Origin: CAIOZA01 sp964464375
GTDB taxonomy: Bacteria; Bacteroidota; Ignavibacteria; Kapaibacteriales; UBA2268
Direction: 5' to 3'
DNA length: 64,000 nucleotides
Assembly: GCA_964464375.1 (NCBI GenBank)
Contig: CAYXFU010000003.1
Span: 81,010-145,009, forward strand
Part shown: one piece after another, positions 44,211 to 53,703 of the stretch
Numbering within the stretch: the stretch's first letter is position 1
Layout of the letters: the number at the start of each line of letters is the position of its first letter
Made by a program: the position numbers and the translations under genes
The notes under the pieces: generated by a model
Databases searched by the model: none
What the model was told of the DNA's origin: nothing
Seen by the model: the letters and a program-made list of their open reading frames with translations, nothing else

Positions 44211-46169
44211 TTATTCCAAGTCGTTCTCAATTCGGAAGGCATCATACTTTTCGTGATTTTCAGTCCAATCGTTCATCACCGATTCAAGTTTGGCAGTTAA
44301 TTCAATACGTTTCTTTTGCTGTAAACGGCTGTTTGCCAGATCAAGAAAGAAATCTGGATTCTCGAATTCTTTATCCAGAGCCGCAATTGCTTGTTCCAGC
44401 TTGGTGATTTCATCTTCACACATCTCGACTTGTTTCTTCAACCTATTTTCTTCACGTTGAATCACTTTTTGCTGTTCACGTGCTAGTTTGTCCTTACCCT
44501 GCTGTGGTGCACTTTTGGAACCTGTTTCGGTTTTCTTGTTGGTTTCCAGCTCCGAAAGCGAATCTACGCGATGTTTATCTAGGAAATAATAAATATCTCC
44601 CATATATTCTTTGATCTTCTTGTCATGGAAGAGGATTGTTTTATTGGTTAGTCCTGCGAGGAAGTCCCTGTCATGGGATACGATAACAATAGCACCTGTA
44701 AAACCGAGCAGAGCTTTTTTGAGAATATCCTTCGAAACCATGTCGAGATGATTAGTAGGTTCATCAAGAATGAGGAAATTTACAGGCTGAAGTAGCATTT
44801 TAGCAAGAGCCAGTCTGGATTTCTCGCCACCGGACAGGATTCTGACTTTTTTATAAACTGAATCTCCACCAAAAAGGAAAGCTCCCAGCAGACTTCGCAC
44901 TTTTGAACGCATATCGCCTGTTGCAGCACGATCAATAACATCGAAAACTGTATCGTCGCCATTTAGAAGTTCTGCCTGATGCTGGGCATAATAACCGATT
45001 GAAACATTTGAACCCAACTTAAGCTCCCCGTTAAATCCTTCTAATCCGGCTAATATCCTGGAGATAGTAGATTTACCTTCACCGTTCTTCCCGACGAATG
45101 CAATCTTTTCTTCCCTCTCAATCGAAAAGTCAATTCTATCGAGAATAAGTTTTGGACCATAACTCTTGCTGAGTCCCTTGGCTTCTGCGATGAGCCGGCT
45201 GGAGCGTGGCGGGGCAGGGAAGCGAATGTCTATTCCGGAATTATCTACATCTTCGAGTTCAATTCTCTCCACTTTGTCCAGTGCCTTTATTCTGGATTGG
45301 ACACGCGAAGCAAGAGTAGCTTTAGATCTGAATCTTTCTATGAAGCGTTCGGTTTCCTTTATTTGTTTTTGCTGATTGAGGAAAGCATTCAGCTGATGCT
45401 CACGCTGATCATCGCGGATAAGCATGAACTCATTGTAGGAAACACTCATATCAAAAATCTGAGAGGAAGCAATCTCGATAGTTCTGTTTGTAACATTATT
45501 CAGAAAGTTTCTGTCATGCGATACGATGATAATTGCACCCGGATATATGCGCAGATAATTCTCAATCCACTGGATAGAATCAATATCGAGATGGTTAGTT
45601 GGCTCATCGAGCAATATCAAATCCGGCTTACGCAGGAGGAGCTTAGCAAGTTCGATGCGCATTTGCCAACCACCGCTTAATTCGGTAACATTCCGATAGA
45701 AATCTGTCCTGCTGAAGCCAAGACCGAGCAAAACAATCTCGACCTGTGCTTCAATAGTCAGTCCGCCGATAATTTGATACTGCTCATTGGCTGTATGAAC
45801 TCTATCGATCAGTTTTGCATATTCTGATGAGTCGTAATCAGTTCTGTTCGACATCTCATCAGTAAGCTTTACGATGTGTCTGTCCAAATCCAGTATATGG
45901 CCTAATGCAGATTTTGCCTCGTCGAACACGGTCTTGTCCGATATAACAATACCCTCCTGAGGGAGATAACCGACAATAAAATCATTAGGTTTGCTAATTG
46001 TGCCTTCTTCGGGCTGTTCAAGACCTGCAATCAGCTTCAGCAGAGTAGATTTCCCGGTACCGTTGCGTCCAATAAGACCAATCCGATCCTCGGGATTTAC
46101 ATTAAAGCAAATACTATCGAAAAGATAGCGTCCGCCAAAGCTTATAGTAAGATTATTAACAGCGAGCAT
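44211..46169 (-). CDS. ABC-F family ATPase
   Basis: The 652-residue protein has two ABC domains with Walker A GRNGTGKST and GKNGEGKST, and signatures LSGGW and LSGGE. A linker with RSKATLASRVQSRIKALDKVE joins them, and a coiled-coil tail follows. There are no membrane helices. ABC-F proteins act on ribosomes in translation or antibiotic protection. The start at 46169 (MLAVNNLTISFGG) is preferred over the frame to 46298, which runs through the 104-base inverted repeat. Confidence 0.92.
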   Translation of the reverse strand: MLAVNNLTISFGGRYLFDSICFNVNPEDRIGLIGRNGTGKSTLLKLIAGLEQPEEGTISKPNDFIVGYLPQEGIVISDKTVFDEAKSALGHILDLDRHIVKLTDEMSNRTDYDSSEYAKLIDRVHTANEQYQIIGGLTIEAQVEIVLLGLGFSRTDFYRNVTELSGGWQMRIELAKLLLRKPDLILLDEPTNHLDIDSIQWIENYLRIYPGAIIIVSHDRNFLNNVTNRTIEIASSQIFDMSVSYNEFMLIRDDQREHQLNAFLNQQKQIKETERFIERFRSKATLASRVQSRIKALDKVERIELEDVDNSGIDIRFPAPPRSSRLIAEAKGLSKSYGPKLILDRIDFSIEREEKIAFVGKNGEGKSTISRILAGLEGFNGELKLGSNVSIGYYAQHQAELLNGDDTVFDVIDRAATGDMRSKVRSLLGAFLFGGDSVYKKVRILSGGEKSRLALAKMLLQPVNFLILDEPTNHLDMVSKDILKKALLGFTGAIVIVSHDRDFLAGLTNKTILFHDKKIKEYMGDIYYFLDKHRVDSLSELETNKKTETGSKSAPQQGKDKLAREQQKVIQREENRLKKQVEMCEDEITKLEQAIAALDKEFENPDFFLDLANSRLQQKKRIELTAKLESVMNDWTENHEKYDAFRIENDLE

Positions 46170-46244
46170 CGAATATTTATTCAGAACAATCAAAGAAGCA
46201 TATAACGTATCTAAGTAATAAATAGTGAGGATAGGGAATTCATT

Positions 46245-46348
46245 TGTCTGAACTATGATTTCAGGGATTTTCCTGATTAAAGACATGATTGAATACACTT
46301 AATATCGTGCTTTTAATCCCCTAAATCTCATAAATCCCAGTTCAGACA
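46245..46348. repeat. 104-base imperfect inverted repeat, GTCTGAACT family, copy 2
   Basis: Ends TGTCTGAACTATGATT and AATCCCAGTTCAGACA are inverted repeats. The same length and ends occur at 15308-15411. Confidence 0.78.
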
Positions 46349-46360
46349 ACACTTTTCACT

Positions 46361-48355
46361 TTACAGCTTTATGAACTTCCCAACTCTATCCCCAATCCTA
46401 ACAAAATACATACCTGGAGCCAAGTCAGTGACATCAATCTTGACCTTTTCCCCTCCTTTCCAAGGAGGGGTGTCACGAAGTGACGGGGTGGTTAGGATTT
46501 GTCCGAACATATTATAGATCTTTATATCACTTTGTAAGGGCGAACGGCCGTTCGCCCCTACGGGTATTTCTATGAAGTCGGATGATGGATTTGGATAAAT
46601 TTCAGTGCTTGTTCCAATGTAATCCTCATTAATACCGACAAATTTCGGTTGAAGATTGATTGATTTCATTGCTTCCACACTGTCTCCAAGCGTATTGAAC
46701 AGTGTTAATCTGATGACATATTGATCGGGTGTCAGTCCGGCTGTGTTCCAAACATATATTGTGTCGTGATTTACTTTCTTTTTTATATCCTTTGCCAGCT
46801 GAATCCATTTTGTATCTGAGTTGCGCTTATATTCGATTTTATATGAGCCGAATTCTATATACTTATTTAAAGGTCCTTTCTCAATCCACACTGAACCGAT
46901 AATCGGAACTTTAGATTCTACAGAAGCAAGAGATGGTCGCTCCATGTTTATGAACCAAACCGCACTTCCCTCATAAGGAACGGGATCTTCTGCGAGTGGA
47001 GTTTGAATCACGATAAGATTTGAGTTTCCAACTGCTGATGCTACTCCATTAGTAAGAGCAGAATAGCCAAGAATACCGAAACTATACCCCTGAGACCGGA
47101 AAGCTGTTGTCAATGTCGAAAATCCATAAACAAGAAATGTTGTATCTGTTGACCAGACGTATCCTCCTGTGCCGTCACAGAAAGCCTGATTTGCTGTTAC
47201 CTGAGATTTACCCTGTGACCCAATCTCGCCAACAATAGATCCTGTAAGATTGATAATTGAATTGTCGAATGTATAAATACTCCAGGTCATAACACTGGAA
47301 TTGATGAGTCTGAACTTCCTGTCTGTCAGATTGGGCTGGTAGTCAGTATAGCTGGCATTATCAACCAATCCGTTGATATTCTGTTGACCTTTGCCTCTGA
47401 ACCACAAGCCAACAGCTCTGATCTTTGAATCTGAAATTTTAATATCTGTGCTGTCCTCGGGCATCAATCCCCACATCACATTGAAGCAATTGTCAAGATG
47501 AACATTATATTCGATTCCCTTGAATCCATTCACCGATTTGTTGCAGTCGTATTGAGCAAGAGTATCACCCTTGGGAAACTTGAAATCAAGTGAAGAACCC
47601 TTACCCAGATGATGCCAGAGAAGAACAGTCTTTGCATTACTTATATCAATAGTGGAACTATCTGTGATGACAAACTCACCTGCTTCGTTTATCCCATCTA
47701 TCTTATAAGTGGGTTTGCCATAAGTTCCGCTTGTTGTGAAGCCATAGTTCTCAATGTTCTTGAAATCAATTGTTCCTGAGTTAGCAAGAACGATATTATG
47801 GGAGAGGTTGCTGTAATCGAACTTCACATTGGTAGCTTTAAACACGCTGGTACCTGTAACGAGTATACTTCTCTCATAGAAGTATTTCTGAGGCAGATAA
47901 ACATTAGAACCTGAAATTTCAAGTCTGCCGTTATTTAGCAGGAAAATATCACCGAGTATAGTAGCTTCGGCTTTGGTAATGCGGAGCAAACCGTTCGTCC
48001 CGATTATAATTGGTCCATTGTGCGACCACATTGCCGTAACATCCATTGTGTCATTAACTCCGAAACCGACTATCAGAGTATCGGTTTTAAGAATAGCATC
48101 GAGCCTCCGTTTCGAAAAGTCCGGTGATGGCATCTGACCCAGCTTCTGCATCATCCGCGATGGTGCAGGATTTATACCGTCGGATTCGCTTCGTTGTGGG
48201 GTCACATTAGTTTGTGAATCTGGATTTGCCAGATAATATTCGTTTAGACTTCCATTTTTTTTGTAAAATTCTTTTGGTAATGACTGACCGAATATATTTA
48301 TACTTAATGCAGTCAGCGAAAATGCTATGCAAATAAGAGTAGATGTTGCTTTCAT
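46361..48355 (-). CDS. T9SS-secreted hypothetical protein with type A sorting domain
   Basis: A signal peptide (ending NIFGQS) leads a 664-residue protein. Residues of about 80-450 form beta-rich repeats like those of right-handed beta-helix proteins (short strands such as GTIDFKNIENYGF and NGLLRITKAEATILGDI). I do not recognise the substrate or family. The last about 85 residues form a T9SS sorting domain, from YPNPSSDFIEIPVG to the C-terminal KFIKL. Its two turns are encoded by palindromes at 46534-46561 and about 46450-46492. It should be exported to the cell surface. Confidence 0.85.
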   Translation of the reverse strand: MKATSTLICIAFSLTALSINIFGQSLPKEFYKKNGSLNEYYLANPDSQTNVTPQRSESDGINPAPSRMMQKLGQMPSPDFSKRRLDAILKTDTLIVGFGVNDTMDVTAMWSHNGPIIIGTNGLLRITKAEATILGDIFLLNNGRLEISGSNVYLPQKYFYERSILVTGTSVFKATNVKFDYSNLSHNIVLANSGTIDFKNIENYGFTTSGTYGKPTYKIDGINEAGEFVITDSSTIDISNAKTVLLWHHLGKGSSLDFKFPKGDTLAQYDCNKSVNGFKGIEYNVHLDNCFNVMWGLMPEDSTDIKISDSKIRAVGLWFRGKGQQNINGLVDNASYTDYQPNLTDRKFRLINSSVMTWSIYTFDNSIINLTGSIVGEIGSQGKSQVTANQAFCDGTGGYVWSTDTTFLVYGFSTLTTAFRSQGYSFGILGYSALTNGVASAVGNSNLIVIQTPLAEDPVPYEGSAVWFINMERPSLASVESKVPIIGSVWIEKGPLNKYIEFGSYKIEYKRNSDTKWIQLAKDIKKKVNHDTIYVWNTAGLTPDQYVIRLTLFNTLGDSVEAMKSINLQPKFVGINEDYIGTSTEIYPNPSSDFIEIPVGANGRSPLQSDIKIYNMFGQILTTPSLRDTPPWKGGEKVKIDVTDLAPGMYFVRIGDRVGKFIKL
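46450..46492. repeat. Translated palindrome at turn 2 of the T9SS sorting domain
   Basis: CCCCTCCTT and AAGGAGGGG form a stem around TCC, next to GTCAC-GAA-GTGAC and GGGGTGG. It encodes the TTPSLRDTPPWKGGEKV stretch. The same element is at 63953-63995. Confidence 0.85.
46534..46561. repeat. Translated 28-base palindrome at turn 1 of the T9SS sorting domain
   Basis: GTAAGGGCGAACGG pairs with CCGTTCGCCCCTAC; one base of the outer stem differs. It encodes VGANGRSPLQ between the first two strands. Confidence 0.88.
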
Positions 48356-48499
48356 GTGTCGACATTTAATTAGTTTGGTAATATAATTTTGAATGAAAAA
48401 AGACTAGATTTCACTTCGATTATTTTATTTGAATATATTCCGTAACTCTTCGTCAATTGAATTTCATTTTAATCATATTAAACTTATGAAATAAAGATT

Positions 48500-49030
48500 A
48501 TGAAAAATCTATTAAGATTAGTATGGCTGCCACTTTTATCATTATTTGGCTGTACGACAAGCTATCAGCCACTGGATGTTGTGTCACATGTGGATCTGGA
48601 AAAGTATCTGGGCAAATGGTACGAGATATCCTCATTTCCGCAGTCGTTCCAGAAGGGCTGCAACTGCACAACTGCTGAGTACATTAAGACTGAAGATGAC
48701 TATATACGGGTTCTCAACTCATGCCGGAAAGATAGTCCTAAAGGTGAGTTGAAGACAGCTGAAGGTAAAGCTTTCCTTACTGACGATAAATCCAATGCCA
48801 AACTCCGAGTTCAGTTCTTCTGGCCCTTTCGTGGAGATTACTGGATTATTGATTTGGCTGAGGATTACAGTTATGCAGTTGTTGGGCATCCTAACCGTGA
48901 ATACTTATGGATTCTATGCCGAACTCCGAAGATGGATAAATCACTCTATGATGCAATCCTCGCCAGAGTCAAAGCCAAAGGATTCGACATCGCAAAGCTG
49001 AATGTAACGAATCAGGAATGTAATAAGTAG
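48500..49030 (+). CDS. Lipocalin family lipoprotein (Blc-like)
   Basis: A lipobox (PLLSLFGC) leads the 176-residue protein. The lipocalin motif is YLGKWYEISSFPQSFQKGC, and later strands are FRGDYWIIDLAEDYSYAVVGHPNREYLWILCRTP. This is the outer-membrane lipocalin type that stores or moves lipids in the envelope. It is a single gene, opposite to the T9SS gene before it. Confidence 0.9.
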   Translation: MKNLLRLVWLPLLSLFGCTTSYQPLDVVSHVDLEKYLGKWYEISSFPQSFQKGCNCTTAEYIKTEDDYIRVLNSCRKDSPKGELKTAEGKAFLTDDKSNAKLRVQFFWPFRGDYWIIDLAEDYSYAVVGHPNREYLWILCRTPKMDKSLYDAILARVKAKGFDIAKLNVTNQECNK

Positions 49031-49092
49031 AGTATAAACCCGGATTATTCATTAGAAAAAAATAAAAATTGTTGTAAATCTGCTCCTAGTGT

Positions 49093-49184
49093 GTCATTCC
49101 TGCGATCACGAAGTAACAGCGAAGCTAATGCAGGAATCTTTTTAAGCTAAGAAAATCATAGATTCCCGTATGCACGGGAATGAC
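49093..49184. repeat. GTCATTCC/GGAATGAC inverted repeat
   Basis: Outer ends GTCATTCC and GGAATGAC enclose two smaller hairpins (ATTCCTGC/GCAGGAAT and ATTCCCGT/ACGGGAAT). It is related in form to the repeats between the hsp20 genes; a half copy is at about 52110-52133. Confidence 0.7.
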
Positions 49185-49245
49185 AAAACTGAACAGTGTT
49201 TTCAAAGCATAGATAACGTTCTAATGCACAATTAGGGATAAAAGT

Positions 49246-49280
49246 AAACATCCGGAAGGTTATGAAATTTCCGGATGTTT
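49246..49280. terminator. Bidirectional terminator
   Basis: AAACATCCGGAA pairs with TTCCGGATGTTT around 11 bases. The plus side is followed by TTTAG. It separates the lipocalin and the convergent DUF35 operon. Confidence 0.8.
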
Positions 49281-49322
49281 TTAGTGATTGCTGCTTTATA
49301 TAATACAAATAGCACATCAGAT

Positions 49323-49712
49323 TTAGATAAGGATAGCCTTGTAGCCGTAATTAATGATTCCGGCGTCGCCTTCTTCCATAATCTTTCTGAAGATCAACTC
49401 TACTCTTGCACCGATTTTCATTTCGTCTTCTGTGCAGTCCACAACCTGAGCTGTGAGTCTTGCACCTTCATCGGTTTCGATGATTGCGATTGGAAATGGT
49501 GTCTGCTTAGCGTAGTCATCAGATGCAATATGTATAATTGTATAGGAAAGGATTGTTCCTGTTCCTTTCAATGTAATCTTTCCGAACTCTCTGTCACCTG
49601 TTTCAGGGCAGATGTATCTAGTTGGTAAATACACTTTTCCGCTTTTGAATTTTGTTGCTTCAAGTCTGTAGCGGTGCGGTATTTCGCGTGAATATCTTGG
49701 ACTAATAGCCAT
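49323..49712 (-). CDS. DUF35 OB-fold protein with a lost zinc ribbon
   Basis: The 129-residue protein has a helix, then YRLEATKFKSGKVYLPTRYICPETG, and an OB fold with GTGTILSYTIIH and GARVELIFRK. In other DUF35 proteins the first part is a four-Cys zinc ribbon (CxxC...CPxC). Here only ICPETG keeps a Cys, so the ribbon cannot bind zinc in the usual way. In the archaeal complex DUF35 bridges thiolase and HMG-CoA synthase by binding the acyl-CoA pantetheine arm. Its gene starts one base inside the thiolase gene's end. Confidence 0.88.
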   Translation of the reverse strand: MAISPRYSREIPHRYRLEATKFKSGKVYLPTRYICPETGDREFGKITLKGTGTILSYTIIHIASDDYAKQTPFPIAIIETDEGARLTAQVVDCTEDEMKIGARVELIFRKIMEEGDAGIINYGYKAILI

Positions 49713-50860
49713 TATTGTGCCTCCAGAATGTGTACAACAGAACTTCCACCGGAACCACCCATATTTTGGGTCATACCATATTTTGCATTTTCTACCTGAC
49801 GTTTACCGGCTGTGCCGCGTAACTGCTCGACTGCTTCGATAACCTGGGCTACGCCTGTTGCGCCGACCGGATGACCTTTGGCTTTGAGTCCACCGCTTGA
49901 GTTGATAACCAGTTTACCGCCATAGGTTGCTTCTCCGTTTGCGATTGCTTTTCCACCTTTACCGTATTCGAAGAAACCAAGTTCTTCTGCAACAATAATT
50001 TCAGCGATTGAGAAACAGTCGTGAACTTCTGCAAATGCGATATCCGAAGGTTTCAAACCTGCCATTTTATATGCACGTTCACCTGCGAGGCGAACTGCAT
50101 CCAAACGTGTAAGATCCTTGTGATCATGCAATGCAATTGGACCGGTAGCGGCACCGATAGCTTTGATTTTGACAGGATTCTTAACGAATTGCTTTGCTAT
50201 ATCGAGTGGACAAAGAATAACAGCTGCAGCTCCATCGGTTATTGGTGAACAATCCATAAGTCTGAGTGGATCGGCAACCATCGATGAAGAAAGAACGGTT
50301 TTCATATCCATTTCGAAAGGATACTGGGCATTAGGATTATGTACAGAATGTTTATGATTCTTGATTGGAACCTGAGCCAGTTCTTCGCGTGTTAAGCCGT
50401 ACTGGTGCATGTATGAACGAGCCATCATAGCATATAAACCAGGGAAAGTAACTCCTGTATATGCTTCGTATTCCTGATCAGAAGCAGTTGCCAAAACGAA
50501 AGTACCGTCTTCGATATCCCACATTTTTTCAACTCCACCTGCCATAACGATATCGCTCATACCTGAAGCGACTTCCATGAAAGCTGAACGAATAGCAACA
50601 CTGCCTGATGCACAAGCCGATTCAACTCTTGCGGCTGGAATTCCGCGCTGACCCATATAATCTGTCATTACAGATGCTAAGTGTTCCTGATATGTATAGA
50701 GTCCACTGGACATACAACCGACATACAAAGAATCGATTTTATCGACATTAGCATCTGCCATTGCTTTAAGAGCAGCTTCGGCAAACATGTCACGGATGCC
50801 TTGATCCCAAAGCTCACCGAATCTTGTCATCCCGACGCCGATTATTGCAACTTCTCGCAT
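49712..50860 (-). CDS. Acetyl-CoA acetyltransferase (archaeal-type thiolase)
   Basis: The 382-residue protein has the active-site Cys83 in VESACASGSVA and His330 in KAKGHPVGATG. NMGGSGGSS replaces the CxGGG of ordinary degradative thiolases; this pattern is known in archaeal and SCP2-type thiolases. It condenses two acetyl-CoA to acetoacetyl-CoA. It is flanked by genes for HMG-CoA synthase and DUF35, so the step is drawn into HMG-CoA formation. Confidence 0.92.
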   Translation of the reverse strand: MREVAIIGVGMTRFGELWDQGIRDMFAEAALKAMADANVDKIDSLYVGCMSSGLYTYQEHLASVMTDYMGQRGIPAARVESACASGSVAIRSAFMEVASGMSDIVMAGGVEKMWDIEDGTFVLATASDQEYEAYTGVTFPGLYAMMARSYMHQYGLTREELAQVPIKNHKHSVHNPNAQYPFEMDMKTVLSSSMVADPLRLMDCSPITDGAAAVILCPLDIAKQFVKNPVKIKAIGAATGPIALHDHKDLTRLDAVRLAGERAYKMAGLKPSDIAFAEVHDCFSIAEIIVAEELGFFEYGKGGKAIANGEATYGGKLVINSSGGLKAKGHPVGATGVAQVIEAVEQLRGTAGKRQVENAKYGMTQNMGGSGGSSVVHILEAQ

Positions 50861-50942
50861 AAATATTACTCCATTTATTTATTGATTTACTTTTTTATAT
50901 AATATTATTTAAACTTACATCAGATGAATTAATCAATCAAGA

Positions 50943-51989
50943 TTATTCACCAAATCTAATCTTTTTACGATATGCTACATATTGACCGTAATCGAGATAA
51001 ATTTTCTTTCCGTTGAGCATATCCCTTGTTTTGGGAGCCAGATCCTGAACTTCTGCAATTTTATCCTGAGCTTCAAAAATGAAACCATCACTGCCGGCAC
51101 CCGAACCAAATGAAACCATGAATATTTTCTCGCCGGGCTTGACAATGTCAAGTATGGCTGTTAATCCTGTTGGAGAAGAACCCGAATAGGTGTTACCCAT
51201 AAGATTGACAACCCAACCCTGATCCATCTGCTCTTGAGTGAATCCGAGAGTTTTACCAGCTTTAAGAGGGAATTTGCCGTTTGGCATGTGGAATACAGCA
51301 TGAGCGAAATCACTTGGCTTCATTCCTGATTTTTCGAGAAGAATACTTCCGCAACCGAGTAAGTGCTTGAAGTAAGCAGGCTCACCGGTAAAACGTCCGC
51401 CATGTCTTGGATAATGCTGATACTCGCGACGCCAGAAATCGGCTGTATCGCTTGTATAAGAATGTGTGTAGAGAACATCTGCCAATACATTTGTTTTACC
51501 AAAAATAAAAGCAGCTCCACCAGCTGATGCACTGTATTCGAGAGCATCGCCCGGAGCACCCTGAGATGTATCGGCACCGATACCGAGAGCATATTCCATG
51601 TTGTCTGCCTTGACGTGGCTATAAGCAACATACATTGCTTCTGAACCGGCTTTGCAGGCAAACTCGAAGTCAGCAACGTGAACATCAGGTCCAATACCCA
51701 TAGCGTCCACAAGAACAGTTCCTGAGGGTTTTACTGCATAAGGATGTGATTCTGATCCGATATAAACAGCTCCAATTTTCTGAGGGTCAATACCGGCACG
51801 CTTTAGAGCATTCTTTGCGGCAGCTACTGCTATTGTAATAGTATCTTCATCCCGGCTGGGAACGGTTTTTTCCTTCATGAGCAAACCGCGTTCTATTGCG
51901 ACAATATCATCGCCCCATTGACTGGCGATTGTGCCTGCCTTGATGCGGTAAGCTGGTACATAAGCACCATATCCGACAATTCCTACCAT
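50943..51989 (-). CDS. Hydroxymethylglutaryl-CoA synthase, archaeal type
   Basis: The 348-residue protein has the archaeal length and the catalytic Cys112 in FEFACKAGSEA. Its GYGAYVPAYRI start and HMPNGKFP segment fit archaeal HMG-CoA synthases rather than the longer bacterial MvaS form. It makes HMG-CoA from acetoacetyl-CoA and acetyl-CoA, the entry to the mevalonate pathway. It is the first gene of the synthase-thiolase-DUF35 operon. Confidence 0.93.
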   Translation of the reverse strand: MVGIVGYGAYVPAYRIKAGTIASQWGDDIVAIERGLLMKEKTVPSRDEDTITIAVAAAKNALKRAGIDPQKIGAVYIGSESHPYAVKPSGTVLVDAMGIGPDVHVADFEFACKAGSEAMYVAYSHVKADNMEYALGIGADTSQGAPGDALEYSASAGGAAFIFGKTNVLADVLYTHSYTSDTADFWRREYQHYPRHGGRFTGEPAYFKHLLGCGSILLEKSGMKPSDFAHAVFHMPNGKFPLKAGKTLGFTQEQMDQGWVVNLMGNTYSGSSPTGLTAILDIVKPGEKIFMVSFGSGAGSDGFIFEAQDKIAEVQDLAPKTRDMLNGKKIYLDYGQYVAYRKKIRFGE

Positions 51990-52482
51990 ATTAACTCCAA
52001 ATGATTAATGAACTGAAATTTTAAAAAATAATTATGATAAATACTGATTTTTAGATGCAATATATAAGACAAATTCAGTGTAACTCTATATAAATGGGCT
52101 GTTTTTTCATTCCTGCACATCCAGGAATCTTGTATTAAAGCCACTAGCAAAATAATAACTTTTTTATACAGTCTCTTTTCATGATCTTGATTGAGATAAG
52201 ATTACAAATTTACCAATTTTTCTTTGCTTTTCAATATTTTCTTTAATTAACTGGCATTTAAATAAAGACGTAGTATCTTCCTTATTTGTTTAGTAAATTT
52301 TGATGGGAAAGAAATGGTTGTAACAAACAAACTGACTATGGTTTTATAAACTGTACAACTTTATGAATTTATCGCCAAGATATGCTCAACCTGTCAGGTG
52401 GAGTCCATAAATGATAGAAAATGTCTGATTTGTGATTGTTTTATTCAACATATTTTAACCCCGGATTATGCATTAGAAACAA
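51990..52482. other. Intergenic region with a small stem-loop
   Basis: No gene. ATTCCTGCACATCCAGGAAT at about 52111-52131 is a partial hairpin like the GTCATTCC repeat. The rest is AT-rich and includes the leader of the HMG-CoA synthase operon. Confidence 0.5.
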
Positions 52483-52767
52483 TCAATAATAATTATCAAA
52501 AAAATAATCAATTTTTTGCCTTCCCATTTCACCGAATAAAACAACATTAATAAGTATGATGTTTTTCTTTTCTGAATATGAAATGCAATAGCCGCCTTCA
52601 GTAGATTCATCCCAAATATCAATTTGAGTAGTATCATAAGAAGTAATATTTTTCTGAGAATATTGGTATTTTGTATTTATTTCTTGGATAAGAGAATCAG
52701 CAGACTTAGTAAAAGTTAGACCAGTAAAGAGTAGTAAACTGGATAATATTATAAATGGTTGTTTCAT
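52483..52767 (-). CDS. Small exported hypothetical protein
   Basis: The 94-residue protein has a signal peptide (PFIILSSLLLFTGLTFTKSAD). The mature part is Ile/Tyr/Thr-rich and ends NYY. No family is recognised. The ATG at 52767 puts the signal peptide right at the start; the longer frame to 52794 does not. Confidence 0.6.
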   Translation of the reverse strand: MKQPFIILSSLLLFTGLTFTKSADSLIQEINTKYQYSQKNITSYDTTQIDIWDESTEGGYCISYSEKKNIILINVVLFGEMGRQKIDYFFDNYY

Positions 52768-52829
52768 TTTTACTTCAAGAATAAATATTAACATTGCAAT
52801 TTAACAAAATCCTTATAATATTATCAAAA

Positions 52830-52859
52830 AAAAACGTGGAATTAGCGGTCCACGTTTTT
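52830..52859. terminator. Terminator between the small exported gene and hsp20
   Basis: AAAAACGTGGA pairs with TCCACGTTTTT around 8 bases, with A/T runs on both sides. It lies 26 bases past the hsp20 stop at 52886. Confidence 0.88.
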
Positions 52860-52885
52860 TTATATATATTAGGAGTTATCGTTTA

Positions 52886-53323
52886 TTACTGTATTTCTAC
52901 ATGTGTCTCGTTCGGTTTGTTCTTCGGCAGAGTCAGTGTCAGGACTCCGTTGTTGTAGTTAGCTGAAATTGTGTCAGCATCCACATTCGTCGGAAGCTTG
53001 AATGCTCTGGAAAATTCACCGAATTTCCTTTCACTGCGAAGAACTGTTTGTGATTCTGCCTCATCAGCCGATTTATTTCCTGCTACTGTCAATATTCTCT
53101 CGTTATTTACGCTTACTTTTACTTCATTTTTCTTTATGCCTACCAATTCCAAATCAAGATAGAAGGCCGTGCTGTCCTCAGAAATATCGACTCTGGGTCT
53201 GAATGTACGCTTGTAGTCAGCCGGATTGTAATCAAAACCGGGCTTTGTGTAATATGCAGGATTGTGCCTGATGTGTGCGGTTGCTGTTGGATCACAGCAT
53301 GATCTATTTAATGTATTGTTCAT
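52886..53323 (-). CDS. Hsp20/alpha-crystallin small heat shock protein
   Basis: The 145-residue protein has an alpha-crystallin domain with PRVDISEDSTAFYLDLELVGI, the FSRAFKLPTNVDAD segment and NGVLTLTLPK at its C-terminal strand. It has a short N-terminal arm with a CCDP motif. Hsp20 proteins form oligomers and hold unfolding proteins. It is the most divergent of three neighbouring hsp20 genes, all on the same strand. Confidence 0.93.
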   Translation of the reverse strand: MNNTLNRSCCDPTATAHIRHNPAYYTKPGFDYNPADYKRTFRPRVDISEDSTAFYLDLELVGIKKNEVKVSVNNERILTVAGNKSADEAESQTVLRSERKFGEFSRAFKLPTNVDADTISANYNNGVLTLTLPKNKPNETHVEIQ

Positions 53324-53406
53324 TGTTTTCTTTCTTCTATATGTTTATTTATTGTTTATTTTTGTTTGGATTCCCGCCTTCGAAACTGTGAGAAAATTAC
53401 GATTCT

Positions 53407-53497
53407 GTCATTCTGAGGGAGCGTAGCGACCGTGAGAATCCAGGCTGTTTTACAAGAAAATGCAAATACATGGATTCTTCACTTCGTTCAGAATGAC
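53407..53497. repeat. GTCATTCTGAGGG inverted repeat, copy 1
   Basis: GTCATTCTGA and TCAGAATGAC ends enclose GAATCC/GGATTC. A nearly identical copy is at 54204-54299. The rest of the 53324-53703 gap has no gene. Confidence 0.85.
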
Positions 53498-53703
53498 CTC
53501 TAAATCAGACATTTCACATAGTCTCCCTCGCGGATATAAGCTTAAATTCTCTTTGTCTATTCAATGTAACCAGAGGCTGACATATTCTGAAATGATTTAT
53601 CACGTTCCATATCTTATGCTTAGGTTCCTTGTTTTACGACATTTATAACAACTTATCATCTGCATTCAGAACATGTCCGCCCCAATGGCAACTTTAGCTT
53701 TGT

